Source of the DNA: Tretioscincus oriximinensis
Taxonomy: Eukaryota; Chordata; Lepidosauria; Squamata; Gymnophthalmidae
DNA: 64,000 nt
Direction: 5' to 3'
Assembly (NCBI GenBank): GCA_022410635.1
Contig: JAJVDF010000500.1
Coordinates: 524,501 to 588,500, forward strand
Shown here: positions 23,414-34,790 of the stretch, in pieces
How the letters are laid out: each line of letters opens with the position of its first letter
Numbering within the stretch: position 1 is the first letter of the stretch
Program-made: the position numbers and the translations under genes
Notes under the pieces: generated by a model
What the model was told of the DNA's origin: nothing
The model's database searches: none
The model's input: only the letters and a program-made list of their open reading frames with translations

Positions 23414-25035
23414 GTTTAATCTGTCTCTGTACCTGTACCAGTATCTAATTATCTATTAGTCCTCTATGCACAGAATAAAGCACTTGAAAGATGTTCAAAG
23501 AGGGGATTGTTCACACACTAGTGGATTAGAGATGACTCGAAAAGATGAGTGCCAAATACTACCATTTGTAAGGCAATTTTGGACTACATTTTCTTCTATA
23601 ATTTTTTGCTATATGGGCTGTGAATGCTGTCCAGCTCACTATATCATGGGCTGATTTTCTTACCACCCCCTCCCGTTTGTTTAGTGTCTGGCTGAAAGAG
23701 TTCTAGGAAATTCCAAACCTTAATTACTACTTTTAAGGACAAGAACTCTACCTAATTCTACAGCACATGCTTTTGACATAAACGTTTCCACTTTTAATCC
23801 TTCCTATCTCCCAATAGACCTGTCAGTTGGTATAGAAAATAATGCTAGACAGAAAATTGGTTCAGTATAAGGACTTTTCCTGTTCTCTTAATTGATTAAG
23901 GCCGCATCCTCATAGCAGACACTTACCACTGATTGCACTGAAAAGCCCTGTTGCTCCACACTTCCTTGGAGCGCGTATTATGCGATGTTATATCAGAGCC
24001 CTCCAGGCACCTGTTCGCATTGCACTGTACAGAGTGTGGAGCTCAGGACCTCCTCAGCTTTGGTGAACAGGCACACAAAGTCCCACAAGAGCAGGGGCCC
24101 AGCAGTCCATCGGGCAACCTCGCACATGATGGCTGCCACATGAGCAGAAGGAGTGCGTCCCAACTGTTGCTATGGAGATAAGTGTGGGCAGGAGGGCAAC
24201 TGGAGCTCACCATATCCTTAAAATGTGTGGCATGGCCGTGTTTGAAACACACTTTTTATAAGATTCAAAATTGTATTTTAAAAAATCAGCACAAACTGAT
24301 ATGAGTTTTTGGCGAATCAAGTTCCTGGATTAATAAAACAAATTTAGAGATTGTCACTCTGTCAGAGCAGAAAAAAAACCCCTCAAGGACAGAGAAAATG
24401 AAGTTCTAGCAAATGTTCTAGTAGCTTTCGTGGACTAAAACCACACCCACACATGTTTTTGTATGCTATAAGAGCATGTTTATGGGGGATTTGCCTCATG
24501 TAAGTGAGAGAGCCTTTCCTTGCTAATACATTTATGTAGCTTTTGTAGCACATAGTGTGCTGTCTTTGCACAATTATAGTGCCATTTGGACATTCTGCTG
24601 AGACCTTCAGCCCTGACCTTCAGTGAGACCAGAGTTAAAAAATCAACGAGCTGTTTTTTCTACTTATATTGGAAATAATGCGTGAATTTAAAAAAAAAAC
24701 CCTACCTGCAGGCTAACGAGACTCAGAAGAATTTAAAAGTGAGGAGGTTTCCCCCTTGAATTCCTCTACCCAACAATAAAGAGCGCAGCCATCAACTAAT
24801 GACAGAATGAATCAGAATAGCCAATTGAAAGCTAGAATTTAAAGCAGGGGTTCCTGGGAAATGTAGACAAATTCATAGGGAGGAAAACCATCCACTACCA
24901 CTACAGAATATAAAAAAGTACAAACTGTGAGTTACAAGGAATAATAGTGGATATTTGCTTTAAATTGCTGCCACTCCCCTTCTGCTAAACCCAATGATTG
25001 TTTAAAATTGTGAGCTTTAATGGTCCCTAACTTGT
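23414..25035. other. No recognised feature
   Basis: No gene or repeat family recognised. The stretch 23951-24200 is somewhat more GC-rich but has no credible exon. Confidence 0.35.
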
Positions 25036-25115
25036 GTTCCTTTCCTTCCTTCCTCCCTCTCTCCCTCTTTCCCTCCCTCAGCCCCCTGTCCCTCCTGCTC
25101 CCCTCCCTCCCCTCC
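25036..25115 (+). repeat. Pyrimidine-rich low-complexity tract
   Basis: About 80 bp of CCTT/CCCT-rich sequence with few purines. Open frames across it on both strands are low-complexity artefacts. Confidence 0.8.
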
Positions 25116-27596
25116 AGCTTTAGTGGGACCACCATAGCACCAGCAGTCATCTACGTCTGCTGTAGCACTGACATATGTGCTACAATGGAAAAAAGAGCCC
25201 CAGAAACCCACATTTAAAAAAAATTAAGGAACTACTCTGGGAACTGAGGATTTAAAGTATTCAGGAGTACCCTGGCCATTGTGGAAGATACCCTAGACTT
25301 NTTGTAGCAGATCCCTACAATGCATGACTGAGACAGTGCTGGGAATATTTGGGCCAGGAAATCTTGTGCTGAAGTCTGAAAAACTCAGGCTTTGGGAGAT
25401 CATCATGTGCAAAATTTGGTAATGTCACTTCTGGGCCAGTACCAGAAATAAAGTCAATCTGGGTGCCCTTTCCAGAAGCAGAGGTTGGAAGTGACATCAT
25501 TTATGATATTACCTCCGGCCTTGTGCTTTGCTGGCAAGAATTTGTACTTTGTGGGAGAGATGGGTTCTGACAAATAGTACCAGAATCTTGTCCAGTTCCC
25601 ACCACTGGACTAAGGCTTATGCAAACAGGNACTAATTTTACTAAACTGTATTCTTCCACAACGTATTTTCAAAACTTGAACATCACTGATACTCATTATA
25701 ATCCTTAACTTTCATATACTTTGCAGTACAGATGTAGCAGGCAACATCACAAGTGATTGCCAAGCTAAGGACACTGTGTCATCAGAGGTTTCCACTGTCT
25801 AATTTCTATATTATGGTTAGTCTCATAGCAGTTTACTTATAACTAGAAAAATATAGGGTATGTAAAGCTGGGGGAAGGAANGCACCTTTTTTCCACTTTC
25901 TTATTGTTCAGAACTATGTCCCTTGTTTACTGCTTACTAAGAGTTGTATATAAGTATTCTGTTTTGTCTACATTAAGGTCACCTTGGGGTTAGGCACTTG
26001 ACATGTTAAGAAAACAGAAAAGTCTCAAGGAAAAATCAGTCTCACAATTTAGTTTTTTTATTTTGTTCATTTTATCCTCGTTAATTCTTGGATTAAGAAG
26101 AAAGAGCACTAAACACTAAAAGTGTAAATCTTCCCCCAAATTAATCATTTCCAAGAAAATAAAATCTATTGTTGTAATCTGTAAAGGAATCCAATTTTTA
26201 ATCCATGGAAGCCCATAAACATTGGATCCAGTGCAAATTAAAAACCAACCAATCTGAAGTGTTCTTTTTGTTCAGCTTAGCAGTTAGGAGAAGAAATATT
26301 GGAAATATCTGCATTGGCTAGTTTGTGATCTTGAAATTCATGAAGATCTAGAGGTTCCACAGTTTTAACATAAGTTCAAAATGTACTAAATCTTCTGTTC
26401 TAGAAAATGATCTAACTAAGAGGCTTGGTGTCTACATGTTTTTCCAAGTCATTATAAGCCATGGCAGGGCCTGTCCTAGATCAGAATGGTATGTGAGCAG
26501 CAGGCACTCCTGAAATTGAGATACAGTCCCAGGACTTTGGAATTAAAGGCCAGATAGCCAGGTACTCAGCCTCAATGTTTAAAAATCAGGTTGCTACCTG
26601 ATCTTTAAAATTCTTTGTCTTCCGTTGCAGCACCTGATCTATGTGCTCAGGTAGGGGCTGCACACAACACTGCCAGCATTTCAGAAAACTGAGATGCAAG
26701 CAACCATCCACAGCCATCCTAGGATGGCTAATGCTGCCTCTCCCTGACAAAAGTATACGAGATTCCTGAATGATGCTGGGGGTTCCAATTCACTACCAAA
26801 ATAGGTCCTTCTAGAATTCTGAAGCTTTCCTAGCTATTGGAGAAGCTGGGACATGGCTCTGAAGATTGCATGAAAGCCAAGTCTGGTCCATGTGTGGAAG
26901 GCTTGTTCCAGTCCAGAAAATAGAACTGTTCCAGCCTTGCCTCGTTCTGCTGGTACAGGGCAGCCAAACAAGTGCAGAAATAGTTGCTAGTTTATCATGT
27001 ATCTGGTAAATCCCAAGCTTCAAATATTCAATAGGAAAGAACCAGGAAAAGATCAACCAATGTTTGCACTTATCTGAGATAAACCAAACAGTGCAGCAAA
27101 TTGCAAAGACTTTTCATCATCAATATAAAAGCAGAAGGTAGATCTTGGGTGGTTTTTGCAAAGGAGACAAGAAGTCTGCTGGTTGAGACTGCCATAACAG
27201 CAGACAGAAAAATAAACCAAAAGCAATTCACATAAGGGAGCAAAAGATCAGGAACTTTGGCACGAAATGCAATTGTTGCTGAACAATAGAATAAACTTGC
27301 TTCTAGTGATATTGGAAGACTTTCTCTAAAAGGCATGAATGAGCAACTGAGGAATGTGATAGAAACACAATAGCCAGTAGGGTTGCTAATGACAAGAATT
27401 CCGTAATGGTCGAATGGTAAACAAGTGAAAGCTAATTGCCAAGAGAAACGTACGTAGAGTCATGGAGAGCAGATTGACATCCTTGTATTCAGGCACGATG
27501 ACAAGTAACAAAGAATACGCATAATTGGTGATATAAGAAAGAGACCTGCCCTGTATTGTACAGAAGTCACAGAGATGCTTGTTGGAATAGGGTAGA
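25116..27596. other. No recognised gene; hydrophobic minus-strand frames of unknown origin
   Basis: Minus-strand frames between about 26810 and 27590 are rich in Leu, Phe and Ser. They shift frame and stop often, and I cannot match them to a family. They could be a decayed membrane-protein pseudogene or chance. The rest shows nothing recognisable. Confidence 0.3.
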
Positions 27597-27672
27597 ATAC
27601 ATACATACATACATACATACATACATGCATGTATGCATGCATGCATACATACATACATACATACATACATAC
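27597..27672 (+). repeat. (ATAC)n microsatellite with palindromic core
   Basis: ATAC repeats flank a central block catgcatgtatgcatgcatg in which the motif changes to ATGC. The alternating purine-pyrimidine core is self-complementary. Confidence 0.9.
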
Positions 27673-27735
27673 TTCTAGCCAAAACATTTAATCTTTCCTT
27701 AAAATCAGGCACTGTGCCAGTAGATTGAAGGGTAG

Positions 27736-27775
27736 CTATTTATTTATTTATATTTATACCCCACCCCATAGCTGA
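27736..27775 (-). mobile_element. L2-type LINE 3' tail scrap
   Basis: 'ttatttatttatatttatac' then 'cccaccccatag' is the reverse of the usual L2-type 3' end. Very short; it abuts the CR1 that follows. Confidence 0.35.
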
Positions 27776-28560
27776 ANGTAACACCAAAGTTCAAAAAGGG
27801 ATCCTGGTGTGATCCCGGAAATTATAGACCTATCAGTTTAACATCAGTTCCAAGTAAAGTGCTGGAAACCATAATTGGCAAAATTACTAAAGACATGGAG
27901 AAGCACACATTACTGAATGAAACTTAGCATGGGTTCTGCAAAGGTAAATCATGCCTTACAAACTTGCTAAAATTATTTGAGTGTGTTAATAAACATGTGG
28001 ATAAAGGGATCCAATTGATATTGTCTACCTAGATTTTTAAAAGGCTTTTAATAAAGTCCCTCATCAAAGGCTCCTAAAAAAGCTCTCCTGTCATGGAATG
28101 ACAGACCTTGTCCTGGATTGGAATCTGACTAAAAGATAGGAAACAGAAGGTAGCAGTGAATGGCAGTTCTCTGGGTGGAATGAGGTGAAAAGTGGAGTAC
28201 CACAGTGGTGTGCACCATGACCTTGGCTTTTCAATATATTCATAAGCGATCTAGATGCTGAGCTAAATAGTGAAGTAGCCAAGTTCACTGATGATACTAA
28301 ATTGTTCAGGGTAGTGAAAACTGAAAATGATTGTATTGATCTATTGAAATGGCAAACACACTTCAACTTAAGCAAGTACAAAGTCATGCACATTGGGGCA
28401 AAGAACACCAATTACTCCTATCAACTAATGGGAACCAAGCTTTCTGTGACAGGGCAGGAAAGTGATCTTGGTGGACAGTTCAATGAAGGTGTCATCCCAG
28501 TATGCAGCAGCAGCGAAAAAAGCAAATTCAATGTTAAAGATAATCAGGAAAGGAATTGAA
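27776..28560 (+). mobile_element. CR1 LINE fragment, reverse-transcriptase region, copy 1 of 3
   Basis: Encodes a broken CR1 reverse transcriptase. NYRPISLTSVPSKVLE is readable from about 27817, then ETQHGFCKGKSCLTNLL-like sequence with stops, then the palm region (about 28280) with the aspartate pair changed. It ends around the 'aatcaggaaaggaattg' block, where CR1 should continue. Frameshifts and stops throughout. It abuts the next copy directly. Confidence 0.8.
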
Positions 28561-28565
28561 TTGTT

Positions 28566-29006
28566 TTGCTTCTTCATAAATCAAGAGGACAGACTTTGTC
28601 CTGGATTGGAAACTGGCTAAAAGATAGAAAACAGAGGGTAGTATTAAATGGACAGTTCTCTGAGTGGAAAGAGGTAAGAAGTGGGGTACCCCAGGGATCT
28701 GTACTGGGACCCTTGCTTTTCAATATATTTATAAATGATCTGGTTGCTGAGGTAAATAGTGAAGTAGCCAAGTTTGCTGACGACACTAAACTGTTCAGGG
28801 TAGTGAAAACTGAAAATGATTGTAAGGCACTCCAGAGTGATTTATTGAAATTGGGTGAGTGGGCATCAAAGTGGCAAATGCACTTCAACTTAAGCAAGTG
28901 CAAGATCATGCATATTGGTGCAAAAAAGGGCAACAAAAATGATCAAGGGTCTGGAGCACCTCCCTTACGAAGCAAGGCTGCAACGTTTGGGCCTCTTCAG
29001 CCTTGA
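28566..29006 (+). pseudogene. CR1 reverse-transcriptase remnant
   Basis: About 120 residues match the LINE reverse-transcriptase palm and thumb. They include GVPQGSVLGPLLFNIFINDL (about residues 40-59) and the catalytic FADD box (about 70-73), then KWQMHFNLSKCKIMHIG. The catalytic aspartates are intact. The N-terminal endonuclease and the fingers are absent. After HIGAKK the frame leaves CR1 because of the deletion. Translation would not give an active enzyme. In living elements this protein copies the RNA at a nicked target. Confidence 0.85.
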
Positions 29007-29457
29007 AAGGAGACGTTTGAGGGGTGATCTGATTGAAGTGTACAAAATCATGCATGGGATCGACAGGGTGAATAGAGAAAAAATGTTCTCTCTATCACAC
29101 AACACAAGGACCAGAGGGCACTCCTTAAAACTGTTGGTTAGAAAAGTGAGAACAGACAAAGGAAAGTATTTTTTCACCCAGAGGGTCATCGGCCTGTGGA
29201 ATTTGCTTCCTGAAGCAGTGGTGGTAGCTAACAGCTTGGATAGTTTCAAGACAGGACTAGACAGGTTTATGGACACCAAGGGTATAAATGGATANAAGGA
29301 TGGATGTCTGGATGTCACCTCCGGGATGGAGCATCAGGCAGGACTCTTGAAATACCATTTGCAGGGAGTCATGAAAGGGGCATATTTTGCTTCCCTCTGT
29401 TCAGGCTGCCCAGGTGCATCTGGTGGGCCTCTGTGTGACACAGAATGCTGGACTTGA
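28915..29457 (+). pseudogene. CR1 ORF2 C-terminal domain remnant
   Basis: Reads ..[22 protein letters not shown].., ..RRRLRGDLIEVYKIMHG.., ..RVIGLWNLLPEAVV.., the C-terminal end of CR1 ORF2. It is in a different frame from the palm segment upstream, because the deletion removed a non-multiple of three. An N at 29295 lies within it. The frame then runs into the 3' UTR. Confidence 0.85.
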
Positions 29458-29994
29458 TGGGCTGTGGCCAGATCCAGTATGGCTCTTCTTATGTTCTTAT
29501 GTTCTTATGATGAGGCCCCATTTGGAATACTGTGTATAGTTCTGGTCACCACATCTCACGAAGGGTATTGTAGAACTACAGAATGTGCAGAAAAGAGCAA
29601 CAAGAATGATCAAGGGGCTGAAGCACCTCCCTTATGAAATCTGGCTGCAATGCCTGGCCTCTTTAGCCTCAAAAGATGGCATTTGAGAGGCATTATAATT
29701 GAAGTGTTTAAAATAATGCACAGGATGGATACACGTGAATAGAGAAAAATTGTTTTCTCTATCACATAACACTAGGATCAGGGGGCACTGATGGGCAGAA
29801 GAGTGAGGACAGACAAGTGAAAGTATTTTTTCACGCAGAGGGTCACTGGCCTGTGGAATTTTCTTCCAGAAAAGGTGATGGTAACTAGCAGACTGGATAG
29901 CTTTAAGAGGAGATTAGACAACTTTATGGAAGCCAAGGGTATAAATAGCTATTAGGATGGATGTCTTAATGCTGCCACTGAGATGGAGCAAGAT

Positions 29995-30537
29995 TAGGGC
30001 TGCCATATTTTGGCAGCCCAAAACNNGGACGGGGGTGCGTGCGCACACATATGGATGCTTGTAGTGAGACAGGCAGANCCTCTCTTCTGCCTGTCTCACC
30101 ACAAGCGTCCATGTGTGCGTGTGTGTGTGTGCGTAGCTGCTCCAATGCTGGAGGCGGAGCTTCACAAAGCACGCCAACTCGCCTCCAGCGGAGGAAAAAC
30201 GCCTGGGTTTGTGACAGGAGAACAGAGCTGCCCTCCTGTCACAAACTCAGGTGTTTTTNCTTTGCTGGAGGAGAGTTGGCGCGCTTTGCGAAACCAAAGC
30301 ATTGGAGCAGCTACGGTACACTCCGAGGTTCCTTCCAGGACCCCGGAAAGCGTTGCTCGGACTGCAGCCGTCAGTTCTGACGGTTGCTTTGCCTTTAAAA
30401 TCCTGCATTTTTACATTCCCTGATGCAGCATNGGGGAATGTAAAAAGCTGGGATTTTATCTTAAAACCTGGAGGGGACTATATTTTAGTTCCCCAAACCG
30501 CGATTGTCCCGCTTTCCAGGGACGTATGGCAACCCTA
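29995..30537. mobile_element. hAT-like non-autonomous foldback element
   Basis: 543-bp insertion in a CR1. The left end is TAGGGCTGCCATA and the right end reversed is TAGGGTTGCCATA. The flanking 8-mers agcaagat (29987-29994) and tgcaagat (30538-30545) differ by one base, fitting the 8-bp target duplication of hAT elements. No transposase is encoded. The interior has several long hairpins: 30041-30077 with 30086-30120; 30133-30220 with 30233-30314 (12-nt loop); ccgtcagttctgacgg at 30368-30383; and 30394-30420 with 30434-30464. It is GC-rich and contains Ns. Confidence 0.8.
30133..30314. repeat. Long hairpin inside the hAT-like element
   Basis: Arms of 88 and 82 nt, starting gtagctgctccaatgc and ending gtgacaggag, pair across a 12-nt loop with few mismatches. 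One arm contains an N at 30259. It is far longer than needed for transposase binding. Confidence 0.85.
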
Positions 30538-31070
30538 TGCAAGATTCCTGAAATGCCATTTGCAGGGTGTCGAGAATAGGTGAAGATTTTTCTTTCTTCT
30601 GTTCCATGCAATTGGTGGACCACTGTGTGAGACAGAATACTGGACTAGATGGGCTCCGGGCCGATGCAGCAGGGCTCCTCTTATGTTCTTAANTGTGGCA
30701 TGCCTATAAATGCAGGACAACCCCTTTAATGGATGTATATTTTTGAGACTGTTTTTCAATGGAATGAGGTTCTAGTTCCACTATTTTTTNAAAAAACTTG
30801 GGATGGATTTGTTATTTTGGTGTGAATTTTTACAAGTCTAAATATTTTCTAAAAATTCACACCAAAATAAAATAAAAAATCCTCCAAAAACTTTTTTTNA
30901 AATTGTGAAACTAGAAGAATAGAAGAAGCATGAAAATACCTCATTACATTGAACAACAATCTCAAAAGTCCAAGTTTGTTACCAGTAAGTCATGGAAACA
31001 CAAATAATCTACAAAATAAAGCACTGAATCTAATAATTGTACACCGTAAAGAACAAAGGATATCTCACTA

Positions 31071-31206
31071 AGGCCCTGCCCCACTGAGCTTTAATCTGGT
31101 TGTATCTCAGTACAGAGCTTGGCTATCCACATGCCATGCACNTTACACTAGCATGTAGATGGCAGGCTTCTAGTCTGAGAACTAGCCTAGACTGAGACTC
31201 AGTGGC
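31071..31206. mobile_element. MITE of the 'ccacatgctagtg' family, copy
   Basis: Left 'taaggccctgccccactgag', right 'actgagactcagtggctta', interior 'ggctatccacatgccatgca' paired with 'ctagcatgtagatggcaggc'. Same plan as 5209 and 52868. An N lies at 31142. Confidence 0.5.
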
Positions 31207-34200
31207 TTAGACTGCTGTATGGAAGTAAAAGAATTTTGTAGAAATTATGTAACGTTGTTTCAAATTTTGTTCTTGAGTCTAATATCTTGCACACCTTTCT
31301 AATGGATTCTAAATTTCTTTCTTCAGCTTCCCAGGCTAAGCGTGCACACTCATATCGTGAAAAGATGGGGAGAGGTAAGGAAATCTTGTTTGTTCGTCTT
31401 ATCCTTGTTAGTAGATACAGTAGAACGAAGGATTCTAAGTGCAAAAAGTAAATAGCTTGGCAAATGGATTACAAATAGAGTGGACAGATTATAAATAGAA
31501 ACTGCTGCAGAGGATTAATTATTCTTTTAAACTAAGGGCCACATTCATCTTTTGGCAGTCCATAGAGGGCCACACAAATCAAAAGTGTGGGAGTATCCCA
31601 ATTTAGGTATATTAATATCATCCAGACCACTAATTATAGCAGGTCTCAAAACCATTTTGCCTCCCATCTTCAGGCTCACAGAGATGGGCTTTCACTCCTC
31701 CTTATCACCCTTATGGTCAGAAATTTTTTTTCTGATATCTAATCTATCTCTATTTCCTTGTAGTTTCAACCCCTTATTTCCCCAATTTCCTAATTACTAT
31801 CAGAGGGAAAGGGAGGAAATTATGCCTCAATTCCTAAAATCAATTTATTTTCAATTAGGGTAAAAATAATATATTGTGCAAAAGATAGTTCTTTCACCCA
31901 GTCAGAGAGGAACAAACTGAACATTTAATGGTTTTATATTCAAGCTGCACTTTTTTGTTATTAGAAACCCTTAGAAGATTTCTAGCAAGTCTCCCATCAA
32001 GACAGTGACTTCAGAAAAAAAAATAGCCATGCAACTTTTCCTTGTACTGGATTGGCTGTGGTCTGATTCTTCATGTACCTCTGTTTCCATCCACTCTGGG
32101 AGAAAAGCTCAAATGGGCAGTGTAAGAACCAGCCTGTGCAAGATGTGAATTTGAATGGCTGATGTTTTCTTTATTTTCTTTCCTGGAATATTTATGCTGG
32201 GTTCACCACATATATGTATCTAAATACCAACCAAGCGACACCGTAATTTCACATTTTAAACCTCTTTTTATTATTTAATATCAGTATTTCTTGCAATNTA
32301 ATTTTTAAAATAACTTTAGAAAAGCAACGTTATCCCATTATGTTTTTCTACAAGCACATTNGTGTTTTCTTTTATAATACACATAACCAAAGTTCTTCTT
32401 CTCACAGCTACTTTTTTATGCCTGACGAGTCAGGCTCATGTAGACAATATTGAAGGTCATTTTTCACACCTGTGTTTTAAAGCCAGGAGCCGATCATATG
32501 NCAGATCCTATCACTGCCTATTCTGAATGAAGATGCTTTAATAGGCCAGCTATTTAGAACCTGCTATTTCTGTTTAACCAGCATCACCGCATTCTGGCTT
32601 AAAGACCACAAACGGGGAGACGCTTACAGGGCCAAGCAGTCCCATGTTATGGCGTGATAAGTCATTAAAGACTTACTGACGCCCCATGGGCTGGAGAAAC
32701 CGGAAACCTGGCCTGCCTAAATCCACTTCCTCAGCTGACACATTGCTGTTAATAGTTAGAATCAAGCTGCGTGCCACACATACAGATCTTCATACTCTTT
32801 AGTAGCTCATTTATTTATTTCAAAATTGCCTTATACCACATTCTAGTTTAGGGAAAGTTTTTGCTTTGCTTACTCATTTACCTGAGGCATTTTATATCCA
32901 TTTAAAAACCTAAGCAATTCAGTAAAATATATACAAGAAACAAGATTTTTTTTTAAAAAAACAATTTTTATTGAATTTATAACAAATTTTGCACAATAAG
33001 GGGGAAACAACAAGAACATAAGGGATAAAATAGCACCATAAAAATGCAACCAATATCACAGTCAAGGATGTTTTATAATACCACAGAGACCAATAAGAAA
33101 AAGATAGGCACGTCTATTTCTTCAGATGCTATTATATTCTTGACCAAGACTAACATAGATACTTCTACAAAATCTATCAGTTCAGATTAAGACACTGCTG
33201 AAAATAACATGTGAGAAACTAGACCAATTTAAAGCCACCCAGATGCAAATAGTTAAGCATGAGAATATGGCCTAAAATGATATAAGGGATCTTAGACTGC
33301 AATTGGATTCAAAAGGATGCCTTCTGACCAAATTTGAGATGGAGATTCCAAATATTTTATACTGTATGCATTTCTTTGTTTCAAAACCTCGGATTACCCT
33401 TTTGTCTCCTTTGGTTCATTCTTCAATTTGCATTAGTGAGNACATTGGGAAGAAAATCTGGCCTATCCAAGTATGTGATCAATCGATGTTCTAGAATCCT
33501 AGATCAATGACCAATGAGTGACAAGCAGAGATTTGTTGTCAGAGATTTAGAGGTAAGATTGTTTTACTGTTTAAATGCTTGTTTTTTAAATTAAAAAAAT
33601 TAAAAATGTGTGTTTTCCAAAAAGAGGCAATTAAAAAATTGTCTGTCTGCTCACAACTTTCATCTGCAGTATAATTAACATCCAAATACTATAGTAAGAG
33701 AGTAATCTGGACAATACAATTATATAGTCTTAGACTCTAGATATTTTCTACGACTTGAAAAAAAGGTATTCCAGAGAAAATGTTTCTTATTATTTGGGTG
33801 AAATATTACCCACGTACAGTAGTTAATATTTCAATGAGGTTAAAAGAAAAACATTTATAGATACTTGTACTGTATTTTTCCCAATTCCTGAATCTGGGTG
33901 TAAATTGAGCAAGTGTATTTATAAAATAATAATAAATAACACACCTAATATGGTTTTCAATTGTGCTTCTTTAAAAAGAAGGAAAAACAAGTAAATATAT
34001 CTGCTAGTGACGATGATGCTGTCTGGGTGATACTTTTCCTGATAAGATAATTTTTCTTCTACTTCTAATGCTATTTGCCTGATGTCCTGAAGACTACAGC
34101 TCCCAGGTTGCACCACAGCTAGCCCTAGGCGCAAGAATGCATTCTTCGCAACTCTGCACTTAAGTGACCCGTCCACAGGAAACATTTTTGCTATTACAGG

Positions 34201-34284
34201 AAGTTGGCTCAGGGACTCATTTATAATCAGATTACCTAATCAAACCAGTGTGCAGGAAAGGAATAAAAAACAAGTCAGCAAGTG
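31207..34284. other. No recognised gene; possible L1-type 3' end near 32947
   Basis: Mostly AT-rich and unrecognised. Around 32947-33000 a poly-T/A stretch followed by 'tttttattgaatttataac' could be the reverse of a LINE 3' end with an AATAAA-type signal; this is weak. A minus open frame at 33919-34185 has plausible-looking composition but no recognised domain. Confidence 0.3.
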
Positions 34285-34490
34285 TTGTTTAGCATCTTTA
34301 TAAAGCTAGTGAGGCCACATTAGGAATATTGTGAACAATTCTGGTCACCACATCTCATTTCTGAGGTGCAGAAAAGGGCAACTAGAATGGTCAGAGGACT
34401 GGAGCACCTCCCTTATGAAATCCATCTGCAACGNTTGGGCCAATTCAGCCTTGAAAGGTGGTGTTTGAGAGGTGATCTAATTGAAGGTCT
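34285..34490 (+). mobile_element. CR1 LINE fragment
   Basis: 'gtgaggccacattaggaata', 'tctggtcaccacatctcatt', 'gaggtgcagaaaagggcaac' and 'gagcacctcccttatgaaat' follow the CR1 region just upstream of the ORF2 end. Truncated at both sides. Confidence 0.8.
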
Positions 34491-34659
34491 TAGATAGTTC
34501 TTAAACACTGAAAAGCAGGCAGAAATGCAACTGGGAACCATTCTGCCACTAGAAAAACTAGAACTCAACTAAAATTAGAAGTGATTTTTATATATATAAA
34601 AGACATATGCTCAGCAGAAACCATTTTTTTAAATGCAGAATTAGGACCAAAGGGGAGGT

Positions 34660-34790
34660 AGAAAGAGGAAGAAAAANGAAGGAAGGGGGAAGGAGGAAAA
34701 AAGGAAAAGAAGGATAGAAATAAGGAAGGAAAAAGAAAGAGAAAGGACAGAAAGAAAAAAAAAGAAAGGGAAGAAAGAACAGCCACAGAA
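34660..34790 (+). repeat. Homopurine A/G tract
   Basis: About 130 bp almost free of pyrimidines (GGAAGG, GAAAGA units). Mirror-like purine runs of this kind can adopt triplex DNA in vitro. The reverse-strand open frames (Phe/Leu/Ser rich) are artefacts of this composition. Confidence 0.85.

Larger units (their letters stand above)
28561..29509 (+). mobile_element. CR1 LINE fragment, copy 2 of 3, with internal deletion
   Basis: Reverse-transcriptase palm (28566 on), an internal deletion near 28925, then the C-terminal domain and a complete 3' end with repeated TTCTTATG at about 29490-29509. It is the best preserved CR1 in the window. The 3' UTR (cccaggtgcatctggtgggc, ctggacttgatgggctgtgg) matches the other copies. 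Confidence 0.9.
29510..30693 (+). mobile_element. CR1 LINE 3' fragment, copy 3 of 3, split by a hAT-like element
   Basis: 29510-29994 begins 'tgaggccccatttggaatac' and runs to 'actgagatggagcaagat'. 30538-30693 resumes 'gcaagattcctgaaatgcc' and ends 'cagggctcctcttatgttct'. The CR1 order is restored when 29995-30537 is left out. Confidence 0.85.

Noticed and set aside
23241..23459. Frame with repeated LSIYLSIY units
   Set aside because: Translation of the TCTA microsatellite.
26810..27590. Minus-strand hydrophobic frames that could be a multi-pass membrane-protein pseudogene
   Set aside because: Frames shift and stop repeatedly and match no family I know; chance in T-rich antisense DNA cannot be excluded.
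33919..34185. Minus-strand 88-residue frame with plausible amino-acid composition (possible exon)
   Set aside because: No recognised domain, no convincing splice sites, and part of it (actacagctcccagg) resembles common repeat sequence.
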